Assembly (NCBI RefSeq): GCF_900114205.1
Contig: NZ_FOSH01000007.1
Span: 62,001-126,000 of the forward strand
Origin: Methylophaga sulfidovorans
GTDB lineage: Bacteria; Pseudomonadota; Gammaproteobacteria; Nitrosococcales; Methylophagaceae
Direction of reading: 5' to 3'
Length of the DNA: 64,000 bases
A program made the position numbers and the translations under genes. Each line of letters begins with the position of its first letter. Within the stretch, counting starts at the first letter, position 1. Shown in pieces: positions 56,428-64,000 of this stretch. Under the pieces are notes generated by a model, which saw only the letters and a list, made by a program, of their open reading frames with translations, searched no databases and had not been told where the DNA came from.

Positions 56428-58803
56428 TCAGAATAAATCAATGACTGGTGATGTGCCGCTATCACCTTGCCCAGATAGCGGTGCCATCTGTTTTGGTACA
56501 TATTCTTCTCTGAAGGTTTCGGATATGGCATCTGTGGCTTCAGGTCTGGCCAGTAATCCTGTCGCAGGATCGATTCTGACTGTTACCATGCCAACAGGCG
56601 GCTGCAGTGGTGCTTCAGGCATGCCTTCCAGTGCAACCTTCATAAAGTCTATCCACATTGGCAAAGCCGCACGGCCTCCCGTTTCATAACGGCCTAATGA
56701 GTGTGGATTATCAAATCCAACCCAGGCGATAGCCACTAACTCCGGATGAAAACCATTAAACCAGGCATCAACCTGATCATTGGTTGTCCCTGTTTTCCCT
56801 GCTAAATCATCACGACCAAGACTCATGGCTTTACGACCAGTGCCATGTTTAACAACATCACGTAACAGGCTATTCATGATGTAGTTATTTTGTGGTGTCA
56901 TGATACGTTTAGCTACATGGAAATCACTGTCATCAAGATGCGATTCATCCATCAGACAGGTTTCACAAACGGTATCAGGGCTTGCCTGCATCACGATTTT
57001 CCCTGAAGGATCTTCTACCCGCTGAATGATGTAAGGTTCCACTTTATAACCACCATTAGCCAGCGATGAATAGGCGCGTGCCATATCCCATGGGGCAGCG
57101 CTACCACTACCTAAAGCTAATGAGAGATTTTTGTGCATCATTCCAGGTTTAAATCCAAAACGCTCTGCATATTCAACGGCATAATCAGCACCAATATCAC
57201 GCAGAAGTCGGATTGATACCAAATTACGGGAATGAATGAGAGCTTCGCGTAAACGTGTCGGGCCAAAGAACTTACCGCTGTAATTTTGTGGACGCCAGAC
57301 ATTCTCTAAACCGGGATCATCAAACACAACCGGAGCATCATTAATAATCGTCGCCGCGGTGTAGCCTTTTTCCAGGGCAGCAGAATAGATAAAGGGCTTA
57401 AAGCCAGAGCCAGGTTGGCGACGTGACTGAGTTACACGGTTAAATTTGTTATTGAAGAAGTCAAAACCGCCAGTTAATGCTGTCACTGCGCCGTCATATG
57501 GTGCTACAGCCACTAATGCTCCCTGCGCTTCAGGCAATTCAGCCAGTTCCCAGTTGGGGCTGGTAAGTTGCTCTACGCGGATAATGTCACCTGCTTTAAG
57601 TACATCGGTGATTTTTTTAGGGACCGGGCCACGGCTATTAGTGCTGAGTTTTTTCTGGGCCCACTTAACGGCATTGATTGGTAAATGCGCGTAGCCCCAG
57701 TTTCTAATATAGAGCTCAGCATCGTCATCGCTTGTCTGGATAACAATAGCGGTTTTTAAAGGGCCAATATTGTCATAGTCTTTAAGGATACTATCCAGCG
57801 CTGCTCGATCAGAGACATCTTCAGGCAGGGCAATATTGGTAATTGGACCACGATAGCCATGTCTGCGATCGTAATCTAATAAAGCAGACTGTAATGCTTT
57901 ATTAGCTGTTTGTTGATGCTTTGCCCGAATTGTTGTGTAGACGTTAAAGCCATTGGTGTAAGCCTCTTCACCAAACTTATTAATTAATTCTGTTCGTACC
58001 ATTTCAGACACGTATGGTGCGTATACTTTGATTTCCGGGCCATGGTAACTGGCTGTAACCGGCGCTTTTATAGCCTCATCGTAGTCTGCTTTTGTGATAA
58101 ACCCGACTTCACACATACGGCGTAAAACATAGTTACGTCTGACTGTCGCGCGTTCAGGATTGGCTATAGGGTTATAAGCGGACGGGGCTTTTGGTAAGCC
58201 TGCAATCATCGCCATCTCTGAGAGTGATAACTGATCCAGTGGTTTACCGTAATAGACGTTAGCTGCTGCGCCCACGCCATAAGCACGGTTACCTAAATAT
58301 ATTTTATTTAAGTAAAGCGATAAGATTTCTTCTTTTGATAAAACCTTCTCAATTTCAAGGGCGAGAATAATTTCATTCAATTTTCTTAAATAGGTTTTTT
58401 CATTAGACAAGAAGAAATTGCGCGCAACTTGCATGGTAATGGTACTACCACCCTGTGATTTTTCACCTGTAGTCACAAGAGAGTAGACGGCACGAATAAT
58501 GCCCTGATAATCCACGCCCGGGTGCTGGTAGAAACGATCATCCTCTGCAGCCAGAAAGGCATCTACCAATGGTTTGGGGATGTCGTTATATTCCACTGGA
58601 ATACGTCTTTTCTCACCAAACTCAGCCATTAATAGACCTTCAGAGCTGAAAATCCGCAAGGGTATTTGCAGCTGGGTTTCTTTTAGGGTGTTAGTGTCAG
58701 GCAGTTTGGGAGCAAGAAAAAAATAAACCACGCCGGCGGCGATAAGGGTCAACAACGCTAAAATTAAAATAAGCTTTGTGGTCAAGCGAATAAATCGATA
58801 CAT
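56428..58803 (-). CDS. mrcA: Penicillin-binding protein 1A
   Basis: The roughly 791-residue class A PBP has an N-terminal membrane helix and a glycosyltransferase domain with the catalytic EDDRFYQHPGVDYQGIIRA. An inserted OB-like region follows (about 310-420), then a transpeptidase domain with the SxxK active serine in PGSGFKPFIYSAA and the KTGTT motif near the C-terminus. It polymerises and cross-links peptidoglycan. I start at ATG 58803. An upstream in-frame start at 58854 would precede the membrane helix with 17 extra residues. It is divergent from pilM. Confidence 0.95.
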   Translation of the reverse strand: MYRFIRLTTKLILILALLTLIAAGVVYFFLAPKLPDTNTLKETQLQIPLRIFSSEGLLMAEFGEKRRIPVEYNDIPKPLVDAFLAAEDDRFYQHPGVDYQGIIRAVYSLVTTGEKSQGGSTITMQVARNFFLSNEKTYLRKLNEIILALEIEKVLSKEEILSLYLNKIYLGNRAYGVGAAANVYYGKPLDQLSLSEMAMIAGLPKAPSAYNPIANPERATVRRNYVLRRMCEVGFITKADYDEAIKAPVTASYHGPEIKVYAPYVSEMVRTELINKFGEEAYTNGFNVYTTIRAKHQQTANKALQSALLDYDRRHGYRGPITNIALPEDVSDRAALDSILKDYDNIGPLKTAIVIQTSDDDAELYIRNWGYAHLPINAVKWAQKKLSTNSRGPVPKKITDVLKAGDIIRVEQLTSPNWELAELPEAQGALVAVAPYDGAVTALTGGFDFFNNKFNRVTQSRRQPGSGFKPFIYSAALEKGYTAATIINDAPVVFDDPGLENVWRPQNYSGKFFGPTRLREALIHSRNLVSIRLLRDIGADYAVEYAERFGFKPGMMHKNLSLALGSGSAAPWDMARAYSSLANGGYKVEPYIIQRVEDPSGKIVMQASPDTVCETCLMDESHLDDSDFHVAKRIMTPQNNYIMNSLLRDVVKHGTGRKAMSLGRDDLAGKTGTTNDQVDAWFNGFHPELVAIAWVGFDNPHSLGRYETGGRAALPMWIDFMKVALEGMPEAPLQPPVGMVTVRIDPATGLLARPEATDAISETFREEYVPKQMAPLSGQGDSGTSPVIDLF

Positions 58804-58906
58804 GTAGACTTGGCTGCTATGTAATAAATGATGTGAAAGTATATATTGAGTCACAAATAATAACAGTGAGAGGGTTCAAATCACTAGTTTTATTGATATA
58901 TTTAGG

Positions 58907-58934
58907 TTGACAAGCTCAATATTCTTAATAAACT
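58907..58934 (+). promoter_or_regulatory. Candidate promoter for pilMNOPQ
   Basis: TTGACA (58907-58912) matches consensus exactly, with TAAACT (58929-58934) 16 bases further on. It lies 60 bases upstream of the pilM ATG in the mrcA/pilM intergenic region. Confidence 0.5.
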
Positions 58935-58994
58935 ACTTTAAGTAATAGTGCTAAGTGGGCTTATTCAATGAATCAACGGGAATTGAGGCGATAA

Positions 58995-60053
58995 ATGTTC
59001 GGACGGAAAAAATCCCCTTTGCTAGGTATAGATATCAGTTCTTCGGTAGTAAAGGTATTAGAACTGAGTAAAAAAGGTGAGAAATATACGGTCGAGTCAT
59101 ATTCCGTCGAGCCTTTACCTGTAAACGCTGTCATTGAAAGCCGCATTGAAAATAGAGATGAAGTGGCTGGTGCAATAAGACGCGCAGTCAAACGTTCAGG
59201 CACAAAAGCCAAAGAAGCTGCTGTCGCGGTTTCTGCAAGTTCTGCCATCAGTAAAATTGTTTCCTTTCCTGCTTCTTTATCAGAGCGTGAGCTTGAAGAG
59301 AATGTATTAATGGAAGCGGAAAACTATATCCCATACCCACTCGATGAAGTACGGCTGGATTTTGAAATATTAGGTTCATCAGCCGCGGATGTTGAGGCTG
59401 TTGATGTTCTGCTGGCAGCCTCACGTCGTGAAAATGTAGATGTGCGTACTGAAGTAGTCGAGAAAGCTGGATTAAAACCGCGGCTGGTGGATGTCGAAGC
59501 CTACACTATGGAAAATGCCTTTGAATTAATCGCCAGGCAATTACCACATCACGGCCAGGGATTAACCGTTGCCGTTGCCGATGTCGGTGCAACGCTGACA
59601 ACCTTACATGTACTGGTTGATGGCAAAATCGTGTTTACCCGAGAACAAACGTTTGGTGGCAGGATGTTAACCGAAGATATCGAACGCCACTATGGCATGT
59701 CATATCAGGAGGCAGGACGAGCTAAGAAAGATGGCAGCTTACCAGATGATTATGGCCCGAAAGTGCTCGAACCCTTTAAACGCTCAATGGCAATGACAGT
59801 CACAAGAGCATTACAGTTTTTCTTTTCCGCGTCGACACAATATCAGTCTATCGACCATATTATTCTGGCCGGGGGATGTGCTTCTATTGAAGGTATCGAT
59901 ACGATGATAGAAGAAGAAACCGGTACATCGACATCGATTGCTAACCCTTTTGCTGAAATGATTCTTGGATCTCGAGTGAAAATACAGGCATTAAGTAATG
60001 ATGCTCCTTCAATGATGATTGCTTGCGGCTTGGCAATGAGGAGTTTTGACTGA
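58995..60053 (+). CDS. pilM: Type IV pilus assembly protein PilM
   Basis: PilM is a cytoplasmic actin-like protein that binds the N-terminus of PilN. The 352-residue product begins MFGRKKSPLLGIDISSSVVK and contains actin-fold motifs VAVADVGATLTTLHVLVDG and HIILAGGCASIEGIDTMIEE. It heads the pilMNOPQ operon, overlapping pilN by one base, and is divergent from mrcA. Confidence 0.96.
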   Translation: MFGRKKSPLLGIDISSSVVKVLELSKKGEKYTVESYSVEPLPVNAVIESRIENRDEVAGAIRRAVKRSGTKAKEAAVAVSASSAISKIVSFPASLSERELEENVLMEAENYIPYPLDEVRLDFEILGSSAADVEAVDVLLAASRRENVDVRTEVVEKAGLKPRLVDVEAYTMENAFELIARQLPHHGQGLTVAVADVGATLTTLHVLVDGKIVFTREQTFGGRMLTEDIERHYGMSYQEAGRAKKDGSLPDDYGPKVLEPFKRSMAMTVTRALQFFFSASTQYQSIDHIILAGGCASIEGIDTMIEEETGTSTSIANPFAEMILGSRVKIQALSNDAPSMMIACGLAMRSFD

Positions 60054-60613
60054 TGGCACATATCAATCTACTGCCATGGCGTGAAGAACGAAGAGAAGAA
60101 CGGCAGAAACAGTTTTATTTAGCAATGGGCGCAACATTTTTGTTTGCTGCCCTTATTTTTTATCTTGTAATGGGTTATGCCAATAGCTTGATTAGTGATC
60201 AAAATCAGCGCAATACCTTATTACAGACTGAAATCACTAAATTAGATGTCAAAATTAAAGAAATTCAAGACCTCGAAACACAAAAGAAACGCCTCCTAGC
60301 AAGAATGCAAGTTATTCAGGATTTACAGGAAAGTCGTCCTAAAGTAGTGAAAGTATTTGACTCTATAGCACGGATAGTCCCTGAAGGAATTCATTTAGAA
60401 AAAGTGGTACGTACAGGTAATACCATTACCTTCAGTGGAACGGCAGAATCCAATGCCAGAGTATCTGTCTTTATGCGCCAACTAGATGAAAATCCTGAAT
60501 ATGGCGAGTCACGCTTACAAGTCATCAAACGTACATCGACCAGCAACAATGCGATCAGACAATTTACTGTTGAAGTAAATGAGTCTGAGCCAAGCAAAAA
60601 GGAGGATAAATAA
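60053..60613 (+). CDS. pilN: Type IV pilus assembly protein PilN
   Basis: The 186-residue inner-membrane protein has the conserved N-terminal cytoplasmic motif INLLPWREERREERQKQF that binds PilM. One membrane helix (about 25-45), a coiled coil and a periplasmic domain follow. It pairs with PilO to form the alignment subcomplex. The gene overlaps pilM and pilO by one base each. Confidence 0.95.
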   Translation: MAHINLLPWREERREERQKQFYLAMGATFLFAALIFYLVMGYANSLISDQNQRNTLLQTEITKLDVKIKEIQDLETQKKRLLARMQVIQDLQESRPKVVKVFDSIARIVPEGIHLEKVVRTGNTITFSGTAESNARVSVFMRQLDENPEYGESRLQVIKRTSTSNNAIRQFTVEVNESEPSKKEDK

Positions 60614-61200
60614 TGGATATTTCCTCTATTAATGAATTGGACTTTAATGAAAGTGGTGAATGGCCCACACCGATAAAAATTATTGCTGCTGTTTTGATTT
60701 GTATTGTGGTTTGGGCTGGTGGTTATTATTTTCTTCTTAAAGATAAGCAGGCTGAGCTGACAAAGCTGGAGCAAAAAGAAGTTGAGCTGAAGCAGGTTTT
60801 TGAAATCAAGCAAGCTAAAGCCGTCAATCTTGAAGCATACAAAGAGCAACTAGCTGAAATGCGCGTGATGTTCTCCTCTATGCTTGAGCAGTTACCTAAG
60901 AAAAGTGAAGTGCCGGATTTACTTGTCGATATCACCCGCACAGGCTTGATAAATGGTCTGGAGTTTGAGCTCTTCAAACCCGAAGGTGAAAGGCCAGTGG
61001 ATTTTTATGCTGAATTGCCGATACAGATGACAGTAACAGGGACTTATCATCAGTTCGGTGAGTTTGTCAGTGGCGTGGCAGCCTTGCCCAGAATCGTGAC
61101 ATTGCATGACATAAGTATGGGGCCAATGAATCCAGCGACAGGCAAGATGACCATGAATATCACAGCGAAAACCTATCGTTATTTTGATGATGATAAATAG
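60613..61200 (+). CDS. pilO: Type IV pilus assembly protein PilO
   Basis: The 195-residue protein has a short N-terminal cytoplasmic part, one membrane helix (about 22-42), a coiled coil (about 45-85) and a periplasmic ferredoxin-like domain ending MTMNITAKTYRYFDD. It forms heterodimers with PilN and contacts PilP. It is followed by pilP after 12 bases. Confidence 0.95.
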   Translation: MDISSINELDFNESGEWPTPIKIIAAVLICIVVWAGGYYFLLKDKQAELTKLEQKEVELKQVFEIKQAKAVNLEAYKEQLAEMRVMFSSMLEQLPKKSEVPDLLVDITRTGLINGLEFELFKPEGERPVDFYAELPIQMTVTGTYHQFGEFVSGVAALPRIVTLHDISMGPMNPATGKMTMNITAKTYRYFDDDK

Positions 61201-61212
61201 AGTGACAATGAT

Positions 61213-61764
61213 ATGAAGACAATTCACCCATCATCAAACACACTACTTAAATTGGCTTTATCGCTGATTCTTGTATGCTTACTGGCTGCATGTGATCAGG
61301 ATAAAACCGATTTGAATGCGTATATTGCTCAGGTGAAAAGCCAACAGAAAGCTGATATCGAACCGATACCGGTGATGAAGCCGTATGAAAAATTCACTTA
61401 TGCAGCATCCAATTTACGGGATCCATTTGTTCCAACAGTGATAGATGTTCCCTTGCCTGCCCCTGAGCCAGTTATTGATAATGGTATTCGTCCTGATGAA
61501 AATCGACGGAAAGAAGTATTAGAGTTCTTTGATTTATCTCAATTACAGTATGTCGGTACATTAGAGCAAGACCAAGTGTGGGCTTTGGTAAGAGCACCAG
61601 ATGGAGTTATACACCGTGTACAGACAGGCAGCTATATGGGCCAGAATAATGGAAAAATCATGGAAATCAGTGATTCCAAATTGGTTCTCAAGGAAATCGT
61701 TCCTCAGGGCGGCGGTGGTTATATCGAACGTGAGACTTCCGTTCCGGCGGTAGAGGTAAATTAG
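61213..61764 (+). CDS. pilP: Type IV pilus lipoprotein PilP
   Basis: The 183-residue lipoprotein has a signal with lipobox LLAAC (C about residue 27), a flexible region and a beta-sandwich domain starting near LSQLQYVGTLEQDQVWALVR. It connects PilNO to the PilQ secretin. pilQ begins 3 bases after its stop. Confidence 0.95.
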   Translation: MKTIHPSSNTLLKLALSLILVCLLAACDQDKTDLNAYIAQVKSQQKADIEPIPVMKPYEKFTYAASNLRDPFVPTVIDVPLPAPEPVIDNGIRPDENRRKEVLEFFDLSQLQYVGTLEQDQVWALVRAPDGVIHRVQTGSYMGQNNGKIMEISDSKLVLKEIVPQGGGGYIERETSVPAVEVN

Positions 61765-61767
61765 TCA

Positions 61768-63894
61768 ATGAAAATGATTAGAGATGAAAAAGTCATGGAT
61801 ATACAGCAATCATTACAAACCAAGCCGAGTTGGAGCGTTAGATTGAAACAGCATTTATTCTGGGTAACCGCTTTTCTATTGGCATCAAATACTGTCAACG
61901 CAGCAGAAATGACAGCTGTAGATTTTACTGCAATGCCTGGTGATAAAGCCAAAATACAGGTGCAGTTCTCTGGTGATTTTCCCGAACCACATAGTTTTTC
62001 GACGGATGACCCCGCCAGAATTGTCATTGATTTTGCTGGAGTGAAAAATGCTTTGCCTCAGAGAGTTAAGCAGGTAAATGTTGGAGTGACTAAAAGTATC
62101 GCGGCTGTGGAAGCAGGAGACCGCACCAGAATGGTCATTAATTTATTACAAAAAGTGCCCTACACGATAAGCCGTGATAATCATCAGATGACAGTTACCA
62201 TTGATAGCGCCAATGTAGCGAAAAATAAAACAAAAACAACATCGGCAGCAAATAGTGTGACTGATATTGATTTCCGCAGAGGTGATGAGGGGCAGGCCCG
62301 TTTGATATTAAAACTCGCTAATGACAATGCCTCTATGGATGTTAAACAAGAGCGGGGAAATATTATTGTTGTTGATCTGAATAATGTCTCCTTGCCGGAA
62401 AAACTTCGCCGCCGCCTGGATGTGATGGATTTTGCCACGCCAGTACAGTTTGTAGATACCGAAAGTAAAAATGGCGGGACTGAGCTAACGCTGACAACTA
62501 AAGGCAAATATGAGCATCTTGCTTATCAATCTGAAAATACACTGGTGGTAGAGGTTAAACCAGTAGCAGAAGATGAGCAGAAAAAAGGTGGTCGTAATGA
62601 GTTTGGTTATACCGGTGAAAAACTCTCATTAAACTTCCAGAACATTGAGGTGAGAGCTGTACTTCAGCTATTAGCTGACTTTACTGGGATGAATCTGGTC
62701 ACCAGTGACACAGTGACAGGCAACCTTACCCTGCGTCTGAAAAATGTCCCTTGGGATCAGGCCTTAGATATCATCTTAAAAACAAAAGGTCTTGCCATGA
62801 GACAGAATGGCAATGTGATGTTAGTGGCGCCGGCAGCAGAAATTGCGGCAAGAGAAAAACAAGAGCTGGAAGCACAAAAACAACTAGTTGAGCTTGAGCC
62901 TCTTTATACTGAAATCAAAGAAATTAAATTTGCCAAAGCAGATGAGCTGGCGACCTTATTACAAGGTGATGGTAAAAAGTCGGGTTTCTTATCGACAAGA
63001 GGTAATATTACGATCGATGCCAGAACAAACTCTTTGTTAATTCGTGATACAGCGAAGAGTCTGACCGAAATTGGGCAAGTAATTGAACAGTTGGATAAAC
63101 CTGTTAGACAAGTACTGATTGAATCGCGAATCGTTATTGCCAATAATGATTTTGAAAATGAACTGGGTGTGCGTTTTGGTGCCTCTGGTCGTAGTCGCAC
63201 TCTAGGAGCAGGTACTTCTGGCTCTCTTGGAGGTTTAACAGTGAGTGGGGGGGAAAGTAACCCTAATTTAGTTTCGCCAGCAACAGGTACACGAACATTG
63301 GGGCAGGATTTAAATGTTAACTTACCCGTAGATAACCCCTCAGGAACGATCGGACTAGCCTTAACAAAATTACCGTTAGGCATGATTTTAGAACTTGAAT
63401 TATCAGCAATGGAAACCGAAGGTAAGGGTGAAGTAATTTCTTCCCCTAGAGTTATTACCGCCAACCAAAAAACGGCAACCATTGAACAAGGTCAGGAAAT
63501 TCCATATCAAGAAGCGACTTCAAGTGGCGCGACTAATGTGTCCTTTAAAGAGGCTGTTTTGAAGCTTGAGGTGACACCACAAATTACACCTGATGATCGT
63601 ATCATTATGGATCTGGATGTCAGTAAAGATGAGCCTATTCTTAATCCACAGTTTTCCGTGCCGAGCATTAATACTCGTAATGTTAAAACGCAAGTATTAG
63701 TGGATAACGGCGAAACAGTTGTACTTGGTGGTGTGTATGAACAACAAAAAACGGAAGGGGTAGAAAGGGTGCCATTTTTTGGGGATTTACCCTATGTTGG
63801 TTTTCTCTTTAAAAATACTTCCAAGACGGATAAAAAGTCTGAATTGTTAATTTTCGTCACACCAAAAATTGTAAAAGAAGGATTTCAATACTGA
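61768..63894 (+). CDS. pilQ: Type IV pilus secretin PilQ
   Basis: PilQ forms the outer-membrane pore for the pilus. The 708-residue protein has a signal peptide and two peptidoglycan-binding AMIN domains (about 45-140 and 165-265). The N0/STN domain begins near LNFQNIEVRAVLQLLADFTG, an N1 domain follows, and the C-terminal secretin domain ends VPFFGDLPYVGFLFKN and then LIFVTPKIV. A second in-frame ATG at 61795 is an alternative start. A terminator follows, so no further gene is tied to this operon. Confidence 0.96.
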   Translation: MKMIRDEKVMDIQQSLQTKPSWSVRLKQHLFWVTAFLLASNTVNAAEMTAVDFTAMPGDKAKIQVQFSGDFPEPHSFSTDDPARIVIDFAGVKNALPQRVKQVNVGVTKSIAAVEAGDRTRMVINLLQKVPYTISRDNHQMTVTIDSANVAKNKTKTTSAANSVTDIDFRRGDEGQARLILKLANDNASMDVKQERGNIIVVDLNNVSLPEKLRRRLDVMDFATPVQFVDTESKNGGTELTLTTKGKYEHLAYQSENTLVVEVKPVAEDEQKKGGRNEFGYTGEKLSLNFQNIEVRAVLQLLADFTGMNLVTSDTVTGNLTLRLKNVPWDQALDIILKTKGLAMRQNGNVMLVAPAAEIAAREKQELEAQKQLVELEPLYTEIKEIKFAKADELATLLQGDGKKSGFLSTRGNITIDARTNSLLIRDTAKSLTEIGQVIEQLDKPVRQVLIESRIVIANNDFENELGVRFGASGRSRTLGAGTSGSLGGLTVSGGESNPNLVSPATGTRTLGQDLNVNLPVDNPSGTIGLALTKLPLGMILELELSAMETEGKGEVISSPRVITANQKTATIEQGQEIPYQEATSSGATNVSFKEAVLKLEVTPQITPDDRIIMDLDVSKDEPILNPQFSVPSINTRNVKTQVLVDNGETVVLGGVYEQQKTEGVERVPFFGDLPYVGFLFKNTSKTDKKSELLIFVTPKIVKEGFQY

Positions 63895-63918
63895 AATCAG
63901 TCATTTTCAGTTAAAATC

Positions 63919-63951
63919 AAAAAGCCGGGTCTTGTATGATCCGGCTTTTTT
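63919..63951 (+). terminator. Rho-independent terminator after pilQ
   Basis: GCCGGGTC and GATCCGGC form an 8-bp stem (one G-U) around TTGTAT, with five A residues before and a T-run after. It ends the pilMNOPQ operon. Confidence 0.9.
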
Positions 63952-64000
63952 GTCATCAGCATTTGGATTAAACCACATTGAGTTTAGGTAATATATTTCT

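Noticed and set aside
62904-63482. 192-codon minus-strand frame
   Set aside because: It is antisense to the pilQ secretin domain, which is clearly coding on the plus strand.
1-64000. tRNA, rRNA, CRISPR array, prophage or insertion sequence
   Set aside because: No cloverleaf with flanking signals, regular repeat-spacer pattern, transposase or phage gene was recognised while reading the window, though a tRNA search program was not available.

Overview
The window is a typical chromosomal stretch of a marine-type gammaproteobacterium of moderate, slightly AT-rich base composition. Gene content (class I adenylate cyclase-type protein, pilMNOPQ, miaB-ybeZYX-lnt, prmA-dusB-fis-purH, accBC behind aroQ) fits Gammaproteobacteria. 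A Methylophaga-like member of the Thiotrichales/Piscirickettsiaceae is my best guess, but this is inference from gene order and protein style only. I see no rRNA, tRNA, CRISPR array, insertion sequence or phage gene.

Layout. 1-3.6 kb: a quinone-reductase-like flavoprotein (cut by the left edge), a divergent LysR regulator, a Na+/alanine-type symporter, a long-form glyoxalase I and a 59-residue membrane protein. 3.6-11.3 kb (minus strand): an OprM-AcrB-AcrA-TetR drug-efflux operon with a 48-bp perfect palindrome over the regulator's promoter and start, then a DUF2254 membrane protein. 11.4-24.8 kb (minus strand): thirteen collinear housekeeping genes, from dsbD through aroQ, accB, accC, prmA, dusB, fis, purH, a cyclase-like protein, argC, a DUF6776 protein and a bactofilin to erpA. 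24.9-37.2 kb (plus strand): a phosphate island, pit, phoB, phoR, pstS, pstC, pstA, pstB, phoU, ppx, with clear Pho boxes in front of pstS and plausible ones before phoB. 37.2-41.3 kb: a TonB receptor carrying OprC-type copper motifs, divergent from a TauE/SafE-like membrane protein with a His/Met tail and an AAA+ regulator lacking the GAFTGA loop. 41.3-46.5 kb: thyA, a broken hemerythrin, a cytochrome b561-type protein, and a PepSY/TonB-receptor pair likely for iron-chelate uptake. 46.6-56.4 kb: radC, then miaB-ybeZ-ybeY-corC-lnt-trkH-methyltransferase, rpmE and an M48 protease. 56.4-64 kb: mrcA divergent from pilMNOPQ, ending in a terminator.

The most interesting items are the adenylate-cyclase-like protein whose nucleotidyltransferase motif is replaced (GS by NP, DxD by ExE), the probable copper-acquisition locus with its unusual regulator, the TetR operator that overlaps the gene start, a perfect 14-bp-arm hairpin inside prmA, and a decayed hemerythrin. 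No wholly new multi-gene system is evident.
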